Shown here: positions 35,553 through 45,445 of the stretch, one piece after another
Layout: every line of letters begins with the position of its first letter
Position numbering within the stretch: the first letter of the stretch is position 1
Source of the DNA: an uncultured Ruminobacter sp.
Lineage (GTDB): Bacteria > Pseudomonadota > Gammaproteobacteria > Enterobacterales > Succinivibrionaceae
Reading direction: 5' to 3'
Assembly (NCBI GenBank): GCA_902764345.1
Contig: CACWVT010000010.1
Location: 1 to 64,000, forward strand
Length of the DNA: 64,000 nt
Program-made: the position numbers and the translations under genes
Notes under the pieces: generated by a model
Database searches by the model: none
The model's input: only the letters and a program-made list of their open reading frames with translations
Told to the model about the DNA's origin: nothing

Positions 35553-36041
35553 TCAGTCAAACCAGTTGCCTTCCTGTTTTTCGTCATCGGCAAGATTTAT
35601 GTTCTTGCGGAACAGAATGGTGAGAGCTCTCTGAAGCTTATCCTCTTCCACAACTATCATGTCGGTGCTGATACCGTACTTGGTAGCGAATGCGTCGAGA
35701 CCTTCAATGGCCTTCGGGCATGACGGATCGGATACTGCAAGATAAAGAGTATTATCCACGATGCCCATCGGAACAAGTTCATATTTCATGCAGTAATCTT
35801 CGTTGAGATATTTCTGGGGAGCAGTTTTGGGATTGAACTGACTGAAATCCATTGACGGGAGTGCATACTCTTCAGCCAGAAGATCCATGAGCTGCTTTGG
35901 TTCAGCATAACTGAGACTGATTACCGTCGCTATAACTGACTTCTCATATTCTTCACATTCACCGATAACAACGCTTTTTTTAGGACTGCTGATAATTCCC
36001 TTATCAACAAGAAGATTCAGTAAGGCTGACTCTAATGGCAT
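35553..36041 (-). CDS. Stand-alone PilB/GspE N-terminal (MshEN-like) domain protein
   Basis: The 162-residue product starts at ATG 36041 after GGGGAATATACGT. The sequence follows the N-terminal domain of type IV pilus/type II secretion ATPases: LLNLLVDKGIISS, LMDLLAEEYALPSMDF, YCMKYELVPMGIVDNTLYLA, VSDPSCPKAIEGLDAFATKY. The catalytic ATPase domain (Walker A, Asp and His boxes) is absent; the protein ends DDEKQEGNWFD. It could be a stand-alone adaptor or regulator of a pilus or secretion motor, or a domain left after gene loss. The N-terminal motif needed for c-di-GMP binding by MshEN domains was not recognised. No pil genes are adjacent. Confidence 0.7.
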   Translation of the reverse strand: MPLESALLNLLVDKGIISSPKKSVVIGECEEYEKSVIATVISLSYAEPKQLMDLLAEEYALPSMDFSQFNPKTAPQKYLNEDYCMKYELVPMGIVDNTLYLAVSDPSCPKAIEGLDAFATKYGISTDMIVVEEDKLQRALTILFRKNINLADDEKQEGNWFD

Positions 36042-36243
36042 ACGTATATTCCCCAAATAGACTTCTTTAAAAACAGTAACATGCCCGCCCTTACCTTTTG
36101 CGGTCCGCATGAGCGGAAAACGGTCGTTTTCCGGAATATGCGGATTATTATTAGACTATGATTACCGCAGGGCTGTTTTAAAAATTTTTTATAGGCGACA
36201 CACAAATTTCAATACCTGTTTACTATTTTACAATAAAATCATG

Positions 36244-38067
36244 TTATTTTTCAGTGAAGTTATTGTTACATATCACAAAAATTCTATCGAAAATTCCATT
36301 TTTATTAAAATCTGAGAAGCCCTTGATAAATTCCACGTATCTTGCCCCTGATTTCTGCTTTATTCGGGATGCCTCACTCACGGTTTCACTGCTGAACATG
36401 TACTTGCCGTCGGTGATGAAGAGAACATCGGCCCTGGCAAAATCAGGCTCATTCTCTATCATTTCCGACACCTTAAGCATGGCATTATCTATGGATGTAC
36501 CGCCTCTGAATGAACGTCTGAGGAAGGAATTCACCTCTTCAAGCGATGCCTCGGTACGACTGCTTTCCACGGTAATGTTTTCAGTTTCGATGGCGAAGTT
36601 TATGATGTGACATGGTCTTGATGCCTCGAGACACTTAAGGGCCAGAACCAGAGCAACGGCTTTGCCGTAGTCTTCAGCCTCACCCTTCATTGATCCGCTG
36701 GTGTCGACACAGATTATGACAGGCCCCTTTTCCTCCTGCTTCTGCGGTTCGGTTCCCTTTCCTCCTTCAAAAACACGGGCCATTCTTATGAAATCAAAGG
36801 TAAGAAGGCAGCGGTTTATGAGCTTTATGTCAAAGAGGTGCTCCAGATCCGGATCGGAAAGTCCCGCCAGTTCTTCCGGCAGGGCATAGTCAAGCGTGTC
36901 ACCCAGCGTGACACCTGATATGTGCTCCCCGCGCACGTTCCTGCGGTATTTGGCCATTCTTTCGGTATAAATCTTTTCTGCCCTGTCTCCCGCAAGGACA
37001 TCCAGACTCAGGTACCTTCCCAGGGACTCAAGCATTTTCATGAGAGGAATGTTTTTCCTGACCACGTTAAGGTATTTCAGGAATATGCCGCCGGATGTCG
37101 AAGGGCGAACCTTCGAATAGGCACTCAGTACCGTTTCGCGTCCGTCGGTATTCCCCCTGTTACGCTGTTTCAGGTAGGCGGAAAGATAATGCTCCGTCAT
37201 TTCACGGGTTTCCTCGTCATCTCCGCTGCCGCCGAAGGATCTGGCATAAACGGAATACGGGATCCCCTGCCCGGTACAGAAACTGATATTGTCCCACATT
37301 TCGTTGAACTGGGTTTCAAGAGCCCTTTCGAGGAAACTCCTCATGGACTCTTCCTTCTTAAGCTCCAGTCTGCTTATCTCGTTTCTTACCGTGGTAATCA
37401 GGGCTTTTCTGATTCCGTCAGCCACATTGAACTCACGTCTGCACCGGTCGGTGAGATCCTCAATTCTGTCAGTCTGCAGCATGCCGTCCTGCCTGGACCT
37501 GAGAGCATGGAGTTCCGTTTTGGCCGCTGCAAGTCCGGACATGCGCTCGCGCAGTTCACCGGAATACAGCTGACTGTGAAGATACTTCTCCCCCAGAACA
37601 TCCAGATCGGAAAGATATTTCTCCTTTTTGCGAAAATCTTCGAGGGATCTGCGGGCAAGATAATCCGCCAGGAGAAGATCCGACGCATACCTGCTGTGAT
37701 TTTCCAGTCTGGAATTAAAGGCCCCGGAGAGAGAGCCGTTAAGTCTGTTCAGTCCTGCAAGTGCCGCATCGATATTGTTGATTACGGATGGAGACGGAGT
37801 CCTGAGTTCCCGAAGCTTATTCTCCCTGAGACTGCGGAGCTTTTCCACGCCGCAGGCATAGAAATCAGTTATCGGAAAAACACCCGGCACGGATCCGGTG
37901 CGTTCACGGGAACCGGTTACCGTTTTTCCTTCCGGGGAAGGTTCCGTGTCAGAAAATCCGGAAGTAACTGCAGACCGTTCCGTAACGGATACATCCGCAC
38001 CGGACACATTCAGCGGATTAACACCGCCTCCGGCTGAAACGCCTGACGTCAGTTCAACTGTCCGCAT
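36244..38067 (-). CDS. viaA: VWA-domain protein ViaA
   Basis: The 607-residue product starts at ATG 38067, at proper distance from AAGGA; ATG 38076 is too close. The C-terminal von Willebrand A domain has the MIDAS motif VDTSGSM (after PVIICV) and FITDGKYMF. The N-terminal two-thirds are helical and charged, as in E. coli ViaA (483 residues), but longer, with a Ser/Thr/Gly-rich N-terminal extension (SGVSAGGGVNPLNVSG). ViaA works with the MoxR-type ATPase RavA, linked in E. coli to fumarate reductase and NADH dehydrogenase assembly and to aminoglycoside response. It follows ravA by 130 bp in the same direction. Confidence 0.9.
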   Translation of the reverse strand: MRTVELTSGVSAGGGVNPLNVSGADVSVTERSAVTSGFSDTEPSPEGKTVTGSRERTGSVPGVFPITDFYACGVEKLRSLRENKLRELRTPSPSVINNIDAALAGLNRLNGSLSGAFNSRLENHSRYASDLLLADYLARRSLEDFRKKEKYLSDLDVLGEKYLHSQLYSGELRERMSGLAAAKTELHALRSRQDGMLQTDRIEDLTDRCRREFNVADGIRKALITTVRNEISRLELKKEESMRSFLERALETQFNEMWDNISFCTGQGIPYSVYARSFGGSGDDEETREMTEHYLSAYLKQRNRGNTDGRETVLSAYSKVRPSTSGGIFLKYLNVVRKNIPLMKMLESLGRYLSLDVLAGDRAEKIYTERMAKYRRNVRGEHISGVTLGDTLDYALPEELAGLSDPDLEHLFDIKLINRCLLTFDFIRMARVFEGGKGTEPQKQEEKGPVIICVDTSGSMKGEAEDYGKAVALVLALKCLEASRPCHIINFAIETENITVESSRTEASLEEVNSFLRRSFRGGTSIDNAMLKVSEMIENEPDFARADVLFITDGKYMFSSETVSEASRIKQKSGARYVEFIKGFSDFNKNGIFDRIFVICNNNFTEK

Positions 38068-38197
38068 ATATCTCATTCCTTATCTGATGACTGCCGTTAT
38101 CATCCTTCCCGCCAACCGAATCGCACGGGACGGCATATGATACGGCAGAAAGGTTAGACCAGGACCGTGCGAAACCCACGGTCACTGGCAGAAGCTC

Positions 38198-40819
38198 CTA
38201 TTTTGCAGCATGTTTTCTTATGGAGTACTTGTCAACCAGCTCGGAGGCCACCTTTTCATAATAACCGGCCCTGGCTATTTCCGCATTAACAGGAGCGTAA
38301 ACTTCCTCTATGATATCAGTAAGGCGCTTCTTCTGTTCATCGGAAAGGAAGATGTCATTGTTTACCGAATCACGTATGCCGTCAAGACGCGCTCTGGTGT
38401 CCTTTATAAACCTGGCGTTCTCCTCAATAATCCTCCTGACGGTTTTGAAGGAACTTATGGTCTCATTCAGGAACCGCAGAATGTCACTGGATATGAAGCT
38501 GTTAACCTCACCGCCGTTGTCAAAACGGATCTTTACGGACCTGCCTGTCGGCGCCTCCCTGGAGGATGCCTTTCCGCAAGGTCTGCCTTCATGATCCAGC
38601 ACCGTAAACTCATCCTTCTGAGTGAATTCGTCAAACGGTATTCTTGCTGAAGTAATGTCCAGTCTGTCTTCAGGTGACAGCTCAAGAAGCGCCTTTTCGT
38701 AATTTATTGTCTGAAGGCGCATGGCATTCCTGCCCGGAACCGGTGTTTCCCCGTCATTGAGAACGCAGTGGAGTCCCCCGGCAAACAGCTCGTTGTCTTC
38801 GTTAAAGGTGCAGTTAAGATGTCTGGCGGATGCCATCCCGAGTCTGGTGACTTCGGCATTGAACCATCTGCGATAGCTTTCCTTTTCCGCCCAGACGTAG
38901 CCTTTGCCGTTATATCTTCTCTCGTAGGTCAGCACCTCTCCCTTTGCCGGAGGGAAATTGCCGTGCGGAGTCTGATATATTACCCTGTCACCGTTCTCCA
39001 TGGTCAGGATGTAGACGTCAGTGCCGGCAGTCATCATAAAACGACCCGGCATGTGTTCGCCACGCTCCTCCGGTTTAAGCGGAACGACGGATTTAACGGC
39101 CGCAACGTCGGCGGCATGTCTTTCAGCCCGGCCGCATTCCTCACTGAAAATACCTTCAAAATTAATTCTGATGGTTGTTTTGATCTTCTTTTCCAGACCG
39201 CCGAAATGGCTCTGAATTTCAGAAATTCGGGCATACATCTCGAACCTGTCCTCAAGTCTGTTCTTAAGCCACAGCTGTACCAGCTTCGGCATGAGAACTG
39301 AAGGTGCCGTATAGCGTTCCTCCTCGAGAGACTGACCGTCACTTCCTCTGTGTCCCGGAACCGAGAATGTAAACACCTCTGTGCCTTCAGCATCCCCCTT
39401 GGAGAAGTAACCGTTAAGATCACGGTATAGAATAATCCTGATTACGTCACCGGTTTCCGGAAGCAGTATGGCCGTCTTTCCGTCCTTTACCTGATTTCTG
39501 CAGCCGGATATAACCTCCTCAGGATAAAGTGATTTGATATCCGTCTTTCTGAACCATGATTCAAGGTTCCAGAAATCGTTGGATTTAACGTAGGTAAAGC
39601 CGTAATCCTTAAGCATGCTGAAGGTAACCTTAGGTTCGTCACCCTCATTGAGCATTCTTATGGCAATGTTGTGATCGGTAAAGAGCTGCTCATTGCTGCA
39701 GGACGTAAGAATTTCATCAAGTATACGGCTGTTCTCCAGAATCTTTCCTTCATCAGTATTCCGTATTCTCTCATCCAGGGCTCTTCTCAGTTCACCGAGT
39801 ATCAGTGTTCTGAGTCCGGTCTTTTCCGAAGGAGCATGCCAGAGAATGTCCTCCAGGAGAATAAGATACTTGACTGCAGCCTCATTCTCCTCATTGAAGA
39901 ATGCCGCAGCCTTCAGATAGCGGGCACTCTGAACCCAGCGTCTGTCGGAAATGTAGGAAACTGAAGTCCCGGCCTTCTCATTTTCCGAGAAGCCGTCATA
40001 CCCCTGTTTTACGTTTTTCCCTGCGGATTCCTCAGCGTATTTTGCGGAAAGTGCCTCACGGAGGGAAGCCATGGCGCCGAGAAGTTCATCGGATAACCTG
40101 ATGTCATCAATCAGCTTCTTCCAGTTTCCGTATTCTTCATCCGTAACGGCCAGATCCTTGAGCCGATCCCTGTGAAGATGCTCATCCCTGTCAACCTCAG
40201 GAGCAGAAAGAAGCAGCTTCCTGAAATTATCGGTACCGTGTACGGGTTCAATTACGAGTCTTACGATAAATCTGTCGTAAAGTGCGGCAAGATCATCCTC
40301 GCTCAGCGGAATCTCATTGGAGGCAACCACCATGTTCCGCAGCGGAGCCGACACTGTCTTATTGCCGTTGTGGTATGTTCTTTCGTTGATGAGGGTAAGA
40401 AGAGTGTTCAGTACTGCCGGAGAGGACTTCCATATTTCATCAAGAAAGGCAAAATCGGCATCGGCAAGATACCCGGCGGTTTTTCTTTCGTATTCATCCT
40501 GCTTCAGCTTTGAAATGCTTATGGGGCCGAAAAGCTCCTCCGGTGTACAGAACCTGTGCATCAGATGCTCAAAATATCTGCCGTTGCCGGCAAAGATTTC
40601 ATTAAGTCTGCGGCATATTTTACTCTTTGCGGTTCCCGGAGGCCCGTACAGGAAGGTATTAAGCCCGCACAGGGTTGCCAGAACAGATGATCTGACGGTG
40701 TCAGTCCTGTCGGTCAGTCCGTCAGCCACAAGTTCAGTCAGCCGTCTGATTCTGCGCTTTAAGGAAAGAGAAACTTGAGTGTTATTATCAGCCGCTGCTG
40801 ATTTGGAACCTGATTCCAT
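38198..40819 (-). CDS. ravA: MoxR-family AAA+ ATPase RavA, extended form
   Basis: The 873-residue product starts at ATG 40819 after GGAGGGATT; the frame to 40990 has no signal. The AAA+ module has Walker A LYGPPGTAKSK (about residues 58-68), Walker B FAFLDEIWKSSPAVLNTLLT, sensor VVASNEIP and an arginine-finger region ALYDRFIVR, closely matching E. coli RavA. E. coli RavA has about 498 residues; this protein has roughly 370 additional C-terminal residues with no recognised domain, including ERRYNGKGYVWAEKESYRRW and a helical end. RavA is a hexameric ATPase that acts with ViaA on respiratory complexes. The gene is upstream of viaA, forming the usual operon. Confidence 0.92.
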   Translation of the reverse strand: MESGSKSAAADNNTQVSLSLKRRIRRLTELVADGLTDRTDTVRSSVLATLCGLNTFLYGPPGTAKSKICRRLNEIFAGNGRYFEHLMHRFCTPEELFGPISISKLKQDEYERKTAGYLADADFAFLDEIWKSSPAVLNTLLTLINERTYHNGNKTVSAPLRNMVVASNEIPLSEDDLAALYDRFIVRLVIEPVHGTDNFRKLLLSAPEVDRDEHLHRDRLKDLAVTDEEYGNWKKLIDDIRLSDELLGAMASLREALSAKYAEESAGKNVKQGYDGFSENEKAGTSVSYISDRRWVQSARYLKAAAFFNEENEAAVKYLILLEDILWHAPSEKTGLRTLILGELRRALDERIRNTDEGKILENSRILDEILTSCSNEQLFTDHNIAIRMLNEGDEPKVTFSMLKDYGFTYVKSNDFWNLESWFRKTDIKSLYPEEVISGCRNQVKDGKTAILLPETGDVIRIILYRDLNGYFSKGDAEGTEVFTFSVPGHRGSDGQSLEEERYTAPSVLMPKLVQLWLKNRLEDRFEMYARISEIQSHFGGLEKKIKTTIRINFEGIFSEECGRAERHAADVAAVKSVVPLKPEERGEHMPGRFMMTAGTDVYILTMENGDRVIYQTPHGNFPPAKGEVLTYERRYNGKGYVWAEKESYRRWFNAEVTRLGMASARHLNCTFNEDNELFAGGLHCVLNDGETPVPGRNAMRLQTINYEKALLELSPEDRLDITSARIPFDEFTQKDEFTVLDHEGRPCGKASSREAPTGRSVKIRFDNGGEVNSFISSDILRFLNETISSFKTVRRIIEENARFIKDTRARLDGIRDSVNNDIFLSDEQKKRLTDIIEEVYAPVNAEIARAGYYEKVASELVDKYSIRKHAAK

Positions 40820-41270
40820 AATCCCTCCGGTCGGTATGACGTTCCCGGGTAATATAGGGGTTTCCTCCGAAATATCTAAGCACCGGGAAAAACGCCCGTA
40901 AACGGTAACATGCCGAATTTCTTTCCGGTACGGAGGGAACTTAACCACATGACTCTGACGGAAGTATTTCCGCCGGGGGAACAGTCTCATTCATGGATAC
41001 AAACAATTATTATGGGATTATACATCTTAAGATAATACGGGTCTGCGATCCCCGTCGAAGGGTTCATGAATCGCCCTAATGAGCTTAACGACAGCTCGAA
41101 ACCGTTGAAAAATAAAGGATTGAGACACGCTGATTTCCGGCTGAACCTGCATGATCGCAAAATATGCCACATAATTATTATCTTTTATTTAACATCGGAT
41201 TAACACAAAAGAATTCAGGCGGAAAAAACCTGACAGGATGAATCGAAAAACTGTTTCTTCAGGCCAAAGA
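40820..41270. other. Intergenic region upstream of ravA
   Basis: About 450 bp contain the ravA promoter region. A small minus-strand frame at 40987-41172 has no supporting signal. No RNA gene or terminator was recognised. Confidence 0.4.
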
Positions 41271-41480
41271 CTATGTCGGACAGGCTCCGGTACAGACGCA
41301 GCATCTGTTGCAGCCGTGTCTTCTGCGGGAGGTGGACTTTACGTCCTTCCCTTCAGCCCTCAGCCTTCTTATTTCACGTGCTGTAAGCAGCATAAGCTCC
41401 TGAGCCTCATCGGGATTAACGGATTTATCCCTGAATGCGGCCTTCTGCTTTCTCGGCTTACGGATAATCTCACCGTCCAC
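41271..41480 (-). CDS. Possible small Cys-rich protein with GTG start
   Basis: The 69-codon frame starts at GTG 41480, seven bases after AGGAG. The product is basic (IIRKPRKQKAAFRDKS), has a helical middle (NPDEAQELMLLTAREIRRLR) and ends in a Cys cluster (HGCNRCCVCTGACPT) that could bind metal. It lies between uvrC and ravA on their strand. An antisense frame of 93 codons covers the same DNA but has weaker composition. Not recognised; coding is suggested only by the start signal and residue pattern. Confidence 0.4.
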   Translation of the reverse strand: MDGEIIRKPRKQKAAFRDKSVNPDEAQELMLLTAREIRRLRAEGKDVKSTSRRRHGCNRCCVCTGACPT

Positions 41481-41638
41481 TGCTGCGCTCCTGAAAATAC
41501 TGAATATGACCGTAAATGAAAAGTCACTGCAGACGTACCGCGCTTTTACATATTGCGGAACAATCTCTTACTCTTATCTTATACCACAAAAAACACCGTT
41601 CGGACAGTATGAACGCATGCGGTCACACTGAGAACGCA

Positions 41639-43471
41639 TCACCCGTGGAGCCACTCATAAATCTGTTCCGCAAGCTTTCTGCTGATCCCGGGAACCTTGC
41701 TGATTTCATCCGCGCTTGCCTTAAGAAGCTCCTGCATGCCGCCCATGTGCTTGAGCAGAGCCTGACGGCGCACGGAACCGACTCCCGGAATATCCTGAAG
41801 CCTTGATGTTACACGACTCTTTTCCCTGCGGTGTCTGTGTCCCGTAATGGCGAAACGGTGGGATTCGTCTCTTATGTGCAGCACCAGCTGCAGTGCCGGA
41901 TTATCCAGGGTAAGATTATGCTCCTCATGGGTATATCCGGTTATCAGTGTTTCAAGCCCCGGTTTGCGGCCTTCGCCCTTGGCGACACCGATAAGAAAAG
42001 GAGGCATCACGTCCGTCACGTCCCTGAATATTTCAGCAATCATGCGTTCAGCCTCATGGAGCTGTCCCATTCCGCCGTCAATAAACAGAACCTGGGGTAC
42101 CTTTCCGTCTGCGGTAATGCCTCTGAATCTTCGCGTAAGAGCCTGATGCATTGCCGCAAAATCGTCACCGGGAGTAATCCCCTCGATGTTGAATCTGCGG
42201 TATTCCGAAGTATCAGGCCCCTCACGGTTAAATACCACGCAGGACGCCACGGTAAGCTCACCCATGGTATGGGAAATATCAAAGCACTCCATGCGTTCGA
42301 CATCTGACAGTCCGAAAAGCTCCTCAAAGCTTTCGATTCTTTCAGCCATGGTATTCTCATGGGCAAGTCTTGATCTGAGTGATGCTTCCGCATTGGCTCT
42401 GGCAAGACGCAGGTAGCCCGCACGTTCACCTCTTACGGAAGCCGTAAGTCTGACGTTTTTGGAAAGGGTTCTGTTCAGTGCCTCTTCAATTTCCCGGATG
42501 TTTTCAGGCTCTGCCGAAAGAATAATTTCATCAGGAATGCTGCGTCCGTGCCTGTCGATGAGATAGAACTGGCCTATAAATGACTCCAGCAGATATTCGG
42601 GCGAATTATCGGCCGGCATCTTAGGAAAGTAGCTTCTGGTTCCGAGGATCTTACCCGTTCTGATAAACAGCACGTGCACACAGGCAAGACCGTCCTCCGT
42701 CGCACATCCGAGTATGTCCAGGTCGCTTGAAATTTCTCCGCTGACGCTCTGCTGTTCCTGAACCTTGCGCAGGTTTGTCAGCTGATCCCTGAATTTAATG
42801 GCCTTTTCAAAATCCAGATTTGCGGAAGCGGCATCCATCTCTTCAACCAGATCATTCAAAAGTTGCTGATTCTTTCCATGCAGAAAAAGACGGCAGAGAT
42901 GAACCTGTCGGGCATATTCCGCATCATCACAGATCTCAGGCACGCACGGAGCCATGCATCTGCCCATCTGGTACATGAGGCACGGCCTTTTCCTGTTTCT
43001 GTATACGGTGTCACTGCACTGTCTTACGGGAAATATCTTCTGCAGAAGACGCAGAGACTCGCGCACGGCTCCAGAACTCGGATACGGTCCGAAATAGGTT
43101 CCCCGGCTTTTTTTGGCTCCGCGATGGGATGAAATCCTGGGATGTTTTTCATCAGTGAGGAGAATATACGGATATGACTTATCATCCTTCAGGAGAATGT
43201 TGTATTTCGGCTGATACTGCTTTATGAGATTGCATTCCAGGATAAGCGCATCTGTTTCGGAAAAGGTGACCGTGAATTCAATATGATCAATAAGCGAAAC
43301 CAGCTTTGCCGTCTTGACGTTCGGCAGGTCCTTCATGAAATACTGACCGAGGCGCTTTCGGAGATCCTTCGCCTTGCCGATGTAGATAATCACACCGTCA
43401 CTGTTAAACATGCGGTACACGCCGCTCTGATGCGGTACCGTTGCCAGGAAGGCTTCACTGTCAAAACTCAT
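41639..43471 (-). CDS. uvrC: Excinuclease ABC subunit C
   Basis: The 610-residue product starts at ATG 43471 after GGGGACGGACACGAC; the frame to 43534 adds an unlikely leader. UvrC makes the dual incisions in nucleotide excision repair after UvrA/UvrB damage recognition. Domains in order: GIY-YIG nuclease (SGVYRMFNSDGVIIYIGKAK), the Cys-containing region (RPCLMYQMGRCMAPC), the UvrB-binding motif (EMDAASANLDFEKAIKFRDQ), the RNase H-like nuclease (MECFDISHTMGE, DGGMGQLHEAE) and the C-terminal helix-hairpin-helix pair (IPGVGSVRRQALL, VPGISRKLAEQI). All landmarks are intact. In many gammaproteobacteria uvrC directly follows uvrY; here uvrY is about 4 kb away with unrelated genes between. Confidence 0.97.
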   Translation of the reverse strand: MSFDSEAFLATVPHQSGVYRMFNSDGVIIYIGKAKDLRKRLGQYFMKDLPNVKTAKLVSLIDHIEFTVTFSETDALILECNLIKQYQPKYNILLKDDKSYPYILLTDEKHPRISSHRGAKKSRGTYFGPYPSSGAVRESLRLLQKIFPVRQCSDTVYRNRKRPCLMYQMGRCMAPCVPEICDDAEYARQVHLCRLFLHGKNQQLLNDLVEEMDAASANLDFEKAIKFRDQLTNLRKVQEQQSVSGEISSDLDILGCATEDGLACVHVLFIRTGKILGTRSYFPKMPADNSPEYLLESFIGQFYLIDRHGRSIPDEIILSAEPENIREIEEALNRTLSKNVRLTASVRGERAGYLRLARANAEASLRSRLAHENTMAERIESFEELFGLSDVERMECFDISHTMGELTVASCVVFNREGPDTSEYRRFNIEGITPGDDFAAMHQALTRRFRGITADGKVPQVLFIDGGMGQLHEAERMIAEIFRDVTDVMPPFLIGVAKGEGRKPGLETLITGYTHEEHNLTLDNPALQLVLHIRDESHRFAITGHRHRREKSRVTSRLQDIPGVGSVRRQALLKHMGGMQELLKASADEISKVPGISRKLAEQIYEWLHG

Positions 43472-43582
43472 GTCGTGTCCGTCCCCGCCGTTAAAACATA
43501 TCCGTAACAACCGGTACCGGAAGACGCCCGTCACGAAAACCGCAAGACGTCTTTCCCATCAGTAACCGGCCGTTACCGGTCT

Positions 43583-44962
43583 TTACATTACAAACTGACT
43601 TACCATGATAACCAGAATCAGCACCGGAACGATGTATCTGATTATGAAAAGGAACATCCTTGACCAGACGAATCTGAAAGTTCCGCCACTGGTGATTTCA
43701 TCTATGACGTCCTCTTTCTTCATTACCCAGCCGATAAATATGGCTGAGCCCAGACCGGTAAGCGGAAGAATAATCTTAGAGGTCGTATAATCCAGAAAAT
43801 CAACAAGATTCATGCCGAACGGTCTTATGAAATCCCATGGTCCTTGAGAAAGAGACGCCACGCAGGCAACGATCAGGGAAGATACGGAGATTAAAGTTGC
43901 GGACTTCTTTCTTGAATATCCGAGCTTTTCCTGAACGAATGCCGTAGCCACCTCATGCAGAAACATTGCGGAGGTTACGGCAGCCACAAAGAGAATGAAA
44001 TAGAAAAGAGTTGGCACAAACCAGGTCAGAATCGCATTACCGGAGAACGCGGTGCTGAACACTTCAGGAAGAGACACAAACACCAGACCGGCCCCGCTTG
44101 AAGGTGACAGTCCGGGAACGGAAAACACCGCAGGGAAAATAATCAGGCCGGCAAGAATCGCAACCATGGTGTCAAGTCCGCCCACGGTGAGAGCCGTGCG
44201 GCTGAGATTCACGTTACGTCCGAAATATGATGCATAGGTAACAAGCCCCATACCTATGGAGAAAGAGTAGAAACACTGACCTAGGGCTGACAGACAGACA
44301 CTCGGAGTAACCTGCTTCGAATCGAAGTCAAACAGAAATCTGTAGCCTTCCTCAGCTCCCGGCATGAACATGGCAACAACCGCAAGCACCAGCAGGATGA
44401 TAAAAAGTGCAGGCATAAGGAACTTTGAGGATCTCTCAATCCCCTTCTCAACACCGGCCTGAATAATGAAATGGATAATCCCCATTGTTACGGCCGTGCA
44501 GACAATCGGCCAGTACGGATTGGTAATGAAGTCGGTAAACTGTTCCTTAAAATGAGCTCCCTCACCACCTGCCGTGAGCTGTCCGGTAAGGCTCTGAACA
44601 AAATAATAAAGAACCCAGGCAACAATAATCACGTAATAACAAAAAATGGCGAAGGCAACCAGGGAAGACCCCATGCCGACAATTCCCCATCTGCTTCCCG
44701 GGGCAAGCTCGGTATAGGCACGGCCGACATTAGCCCTGGCCCTGCGTCCTATTACAAACTCAGACAGGAGCAGCGGTACGCCGAACAGCAGAATAATGCC
44801 CATGTATACAAGAAGAAATGCCGAACCGCCGTTTTCGCCAACCTGTGTCGGAAAACGCCAGATATTACCGAGACCCACTGCGGATCCCGCAACGGCCAGA
44901 AGCCCTCCAAGTTTAGAAACAAACGCGGCCCTTGAATGCTGTGCAACCGTGTTATTAGACAT
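43583..44962 (-). CDS. Neurotransmitter:sodium symporter (NSS) family transporter
   Basis: The 459-residue product starts at ATG 44962 after GGAGTACATA; a further upstream ATG at 45019 has no signal. It is a LeuT-fold inner-membrane protein with Na+-site motifs in the first helix (AVAGSAVGLGNIWRFPTQVG), GGSAFLLVY, LLSEFVIGRRAR, and a later helix (LSALGQCFYSFSIGMGLVTY). Bacterial NSS proteins of this 11-12 helix type carry amino acids such as tryptophan, tyrosine or branched-chain residues; the substrate cannot be told. It stands alone, ending about 110 bp upstream of uvrC in the same direction. Confidence 0.93.
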   Translation of the reverse strand: MSNNTVAQHSRAAFVSKLGGLLAVAGSAVGLGNIWRFPTQVGENGGSAFLLVYMGIILLFGVPLLLSEFVIGRRARANVGRAYTELAPGSRWGIVGMGSSLVAFAIFCYYVIIVAWVLYYFVQSLTGQLTAGGEGAHFKEQFTDFITNPYWPIVCTAVTMGIIHFIIQAGVEKGIERSSKFLMPALFIILLVLAVVAMFMPGAEEGYRFLFDFDSKQVTPSVCLSALGQCFYSFSIGMGLVTYASYFGRNVNLSRTALTVGGLDTMVAILAGLIIFPAVFSVPGLSPSSGAGLVFVSLPEVFSTAFSGNAILTWFVPTLFYFILFVAAVTSAMFLHEVATAFVQEKLGYSRKKSATLISVSSLIVACVASLSQGPWDFIRPFGMNLVDFLDYTTSKIILPLTGLGSAIFIGWVMKKEDVIDEITSGGTFRFVWSRMFLFIIRYIVPVLILVIMVSQFVM

Positions 44963-45445
44963 TATGTACTCCAATAATATATCTTTTTTAATATATGCTC
45001 TTACTGCCTGATTATTCATTTATCCGGACTTATTAACGCGGAACGGGGAATTGCGTGAAAGCCATAATCACCAGTCTCACTTCCGTCCGGAGTATTCCTC
45101 ATCATGATCCTTTAATTATACCATTCCTTGAGTCTTATGACATCAGCTTCCTGATGTCATTCACCTGCAAAACCGCGTCAGTTGCATGTATGACTGATTT
45201 CCGTCCGGACGGAAAATTCAGTTACGACATTCCGCATTCACGTAAAGGAGGCGTTTTATCGGTCAGAATCACCTTTTTCCATTAAAAAAGGCCTTAAATA
45301 AAGCCTCAGATCCCGTTATTACGTCATAAATTAAGCAAACCCCGGTCGTAAATCGGATTTTTATACGGTTTATTTGATTTTTACGCATGCGTTACATAGA
45401 ATTGAGGTATGGAGTCCCATCTGCAACCAATAACCGGACAAAACC
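44963..45445. other. Intergenic region between divergent transporter genes
   Basis: About 480 bp separate the divergent NSS and FUSC-type genes and should hold both promoters. A 76-codon plus-strand frame at 45055-45285 lacks support. AT-rich DNA at 45280-45400 includes promoter-like stretches. Confidence 0.4.

Noticed and set aside
36922..38037. 371-codon plus-strand frame antisense to viaA
   Set aside because: It lies wholly within the viaA coding region, which has a clear family match; the antisense product has no recognisable motif.
38768..39301. Long plus-strand frames antisense to ravA (also 38210-38650 and 40172-40778)
   Set aside because: All are shadows of the well-supported ravA frame.
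45055..45285. 76-codon plus-strand frame between the divergent transporter genes
   Set aside because: No ribosome-binding site, no resemblance, and it occupies the promoter region of two genes.
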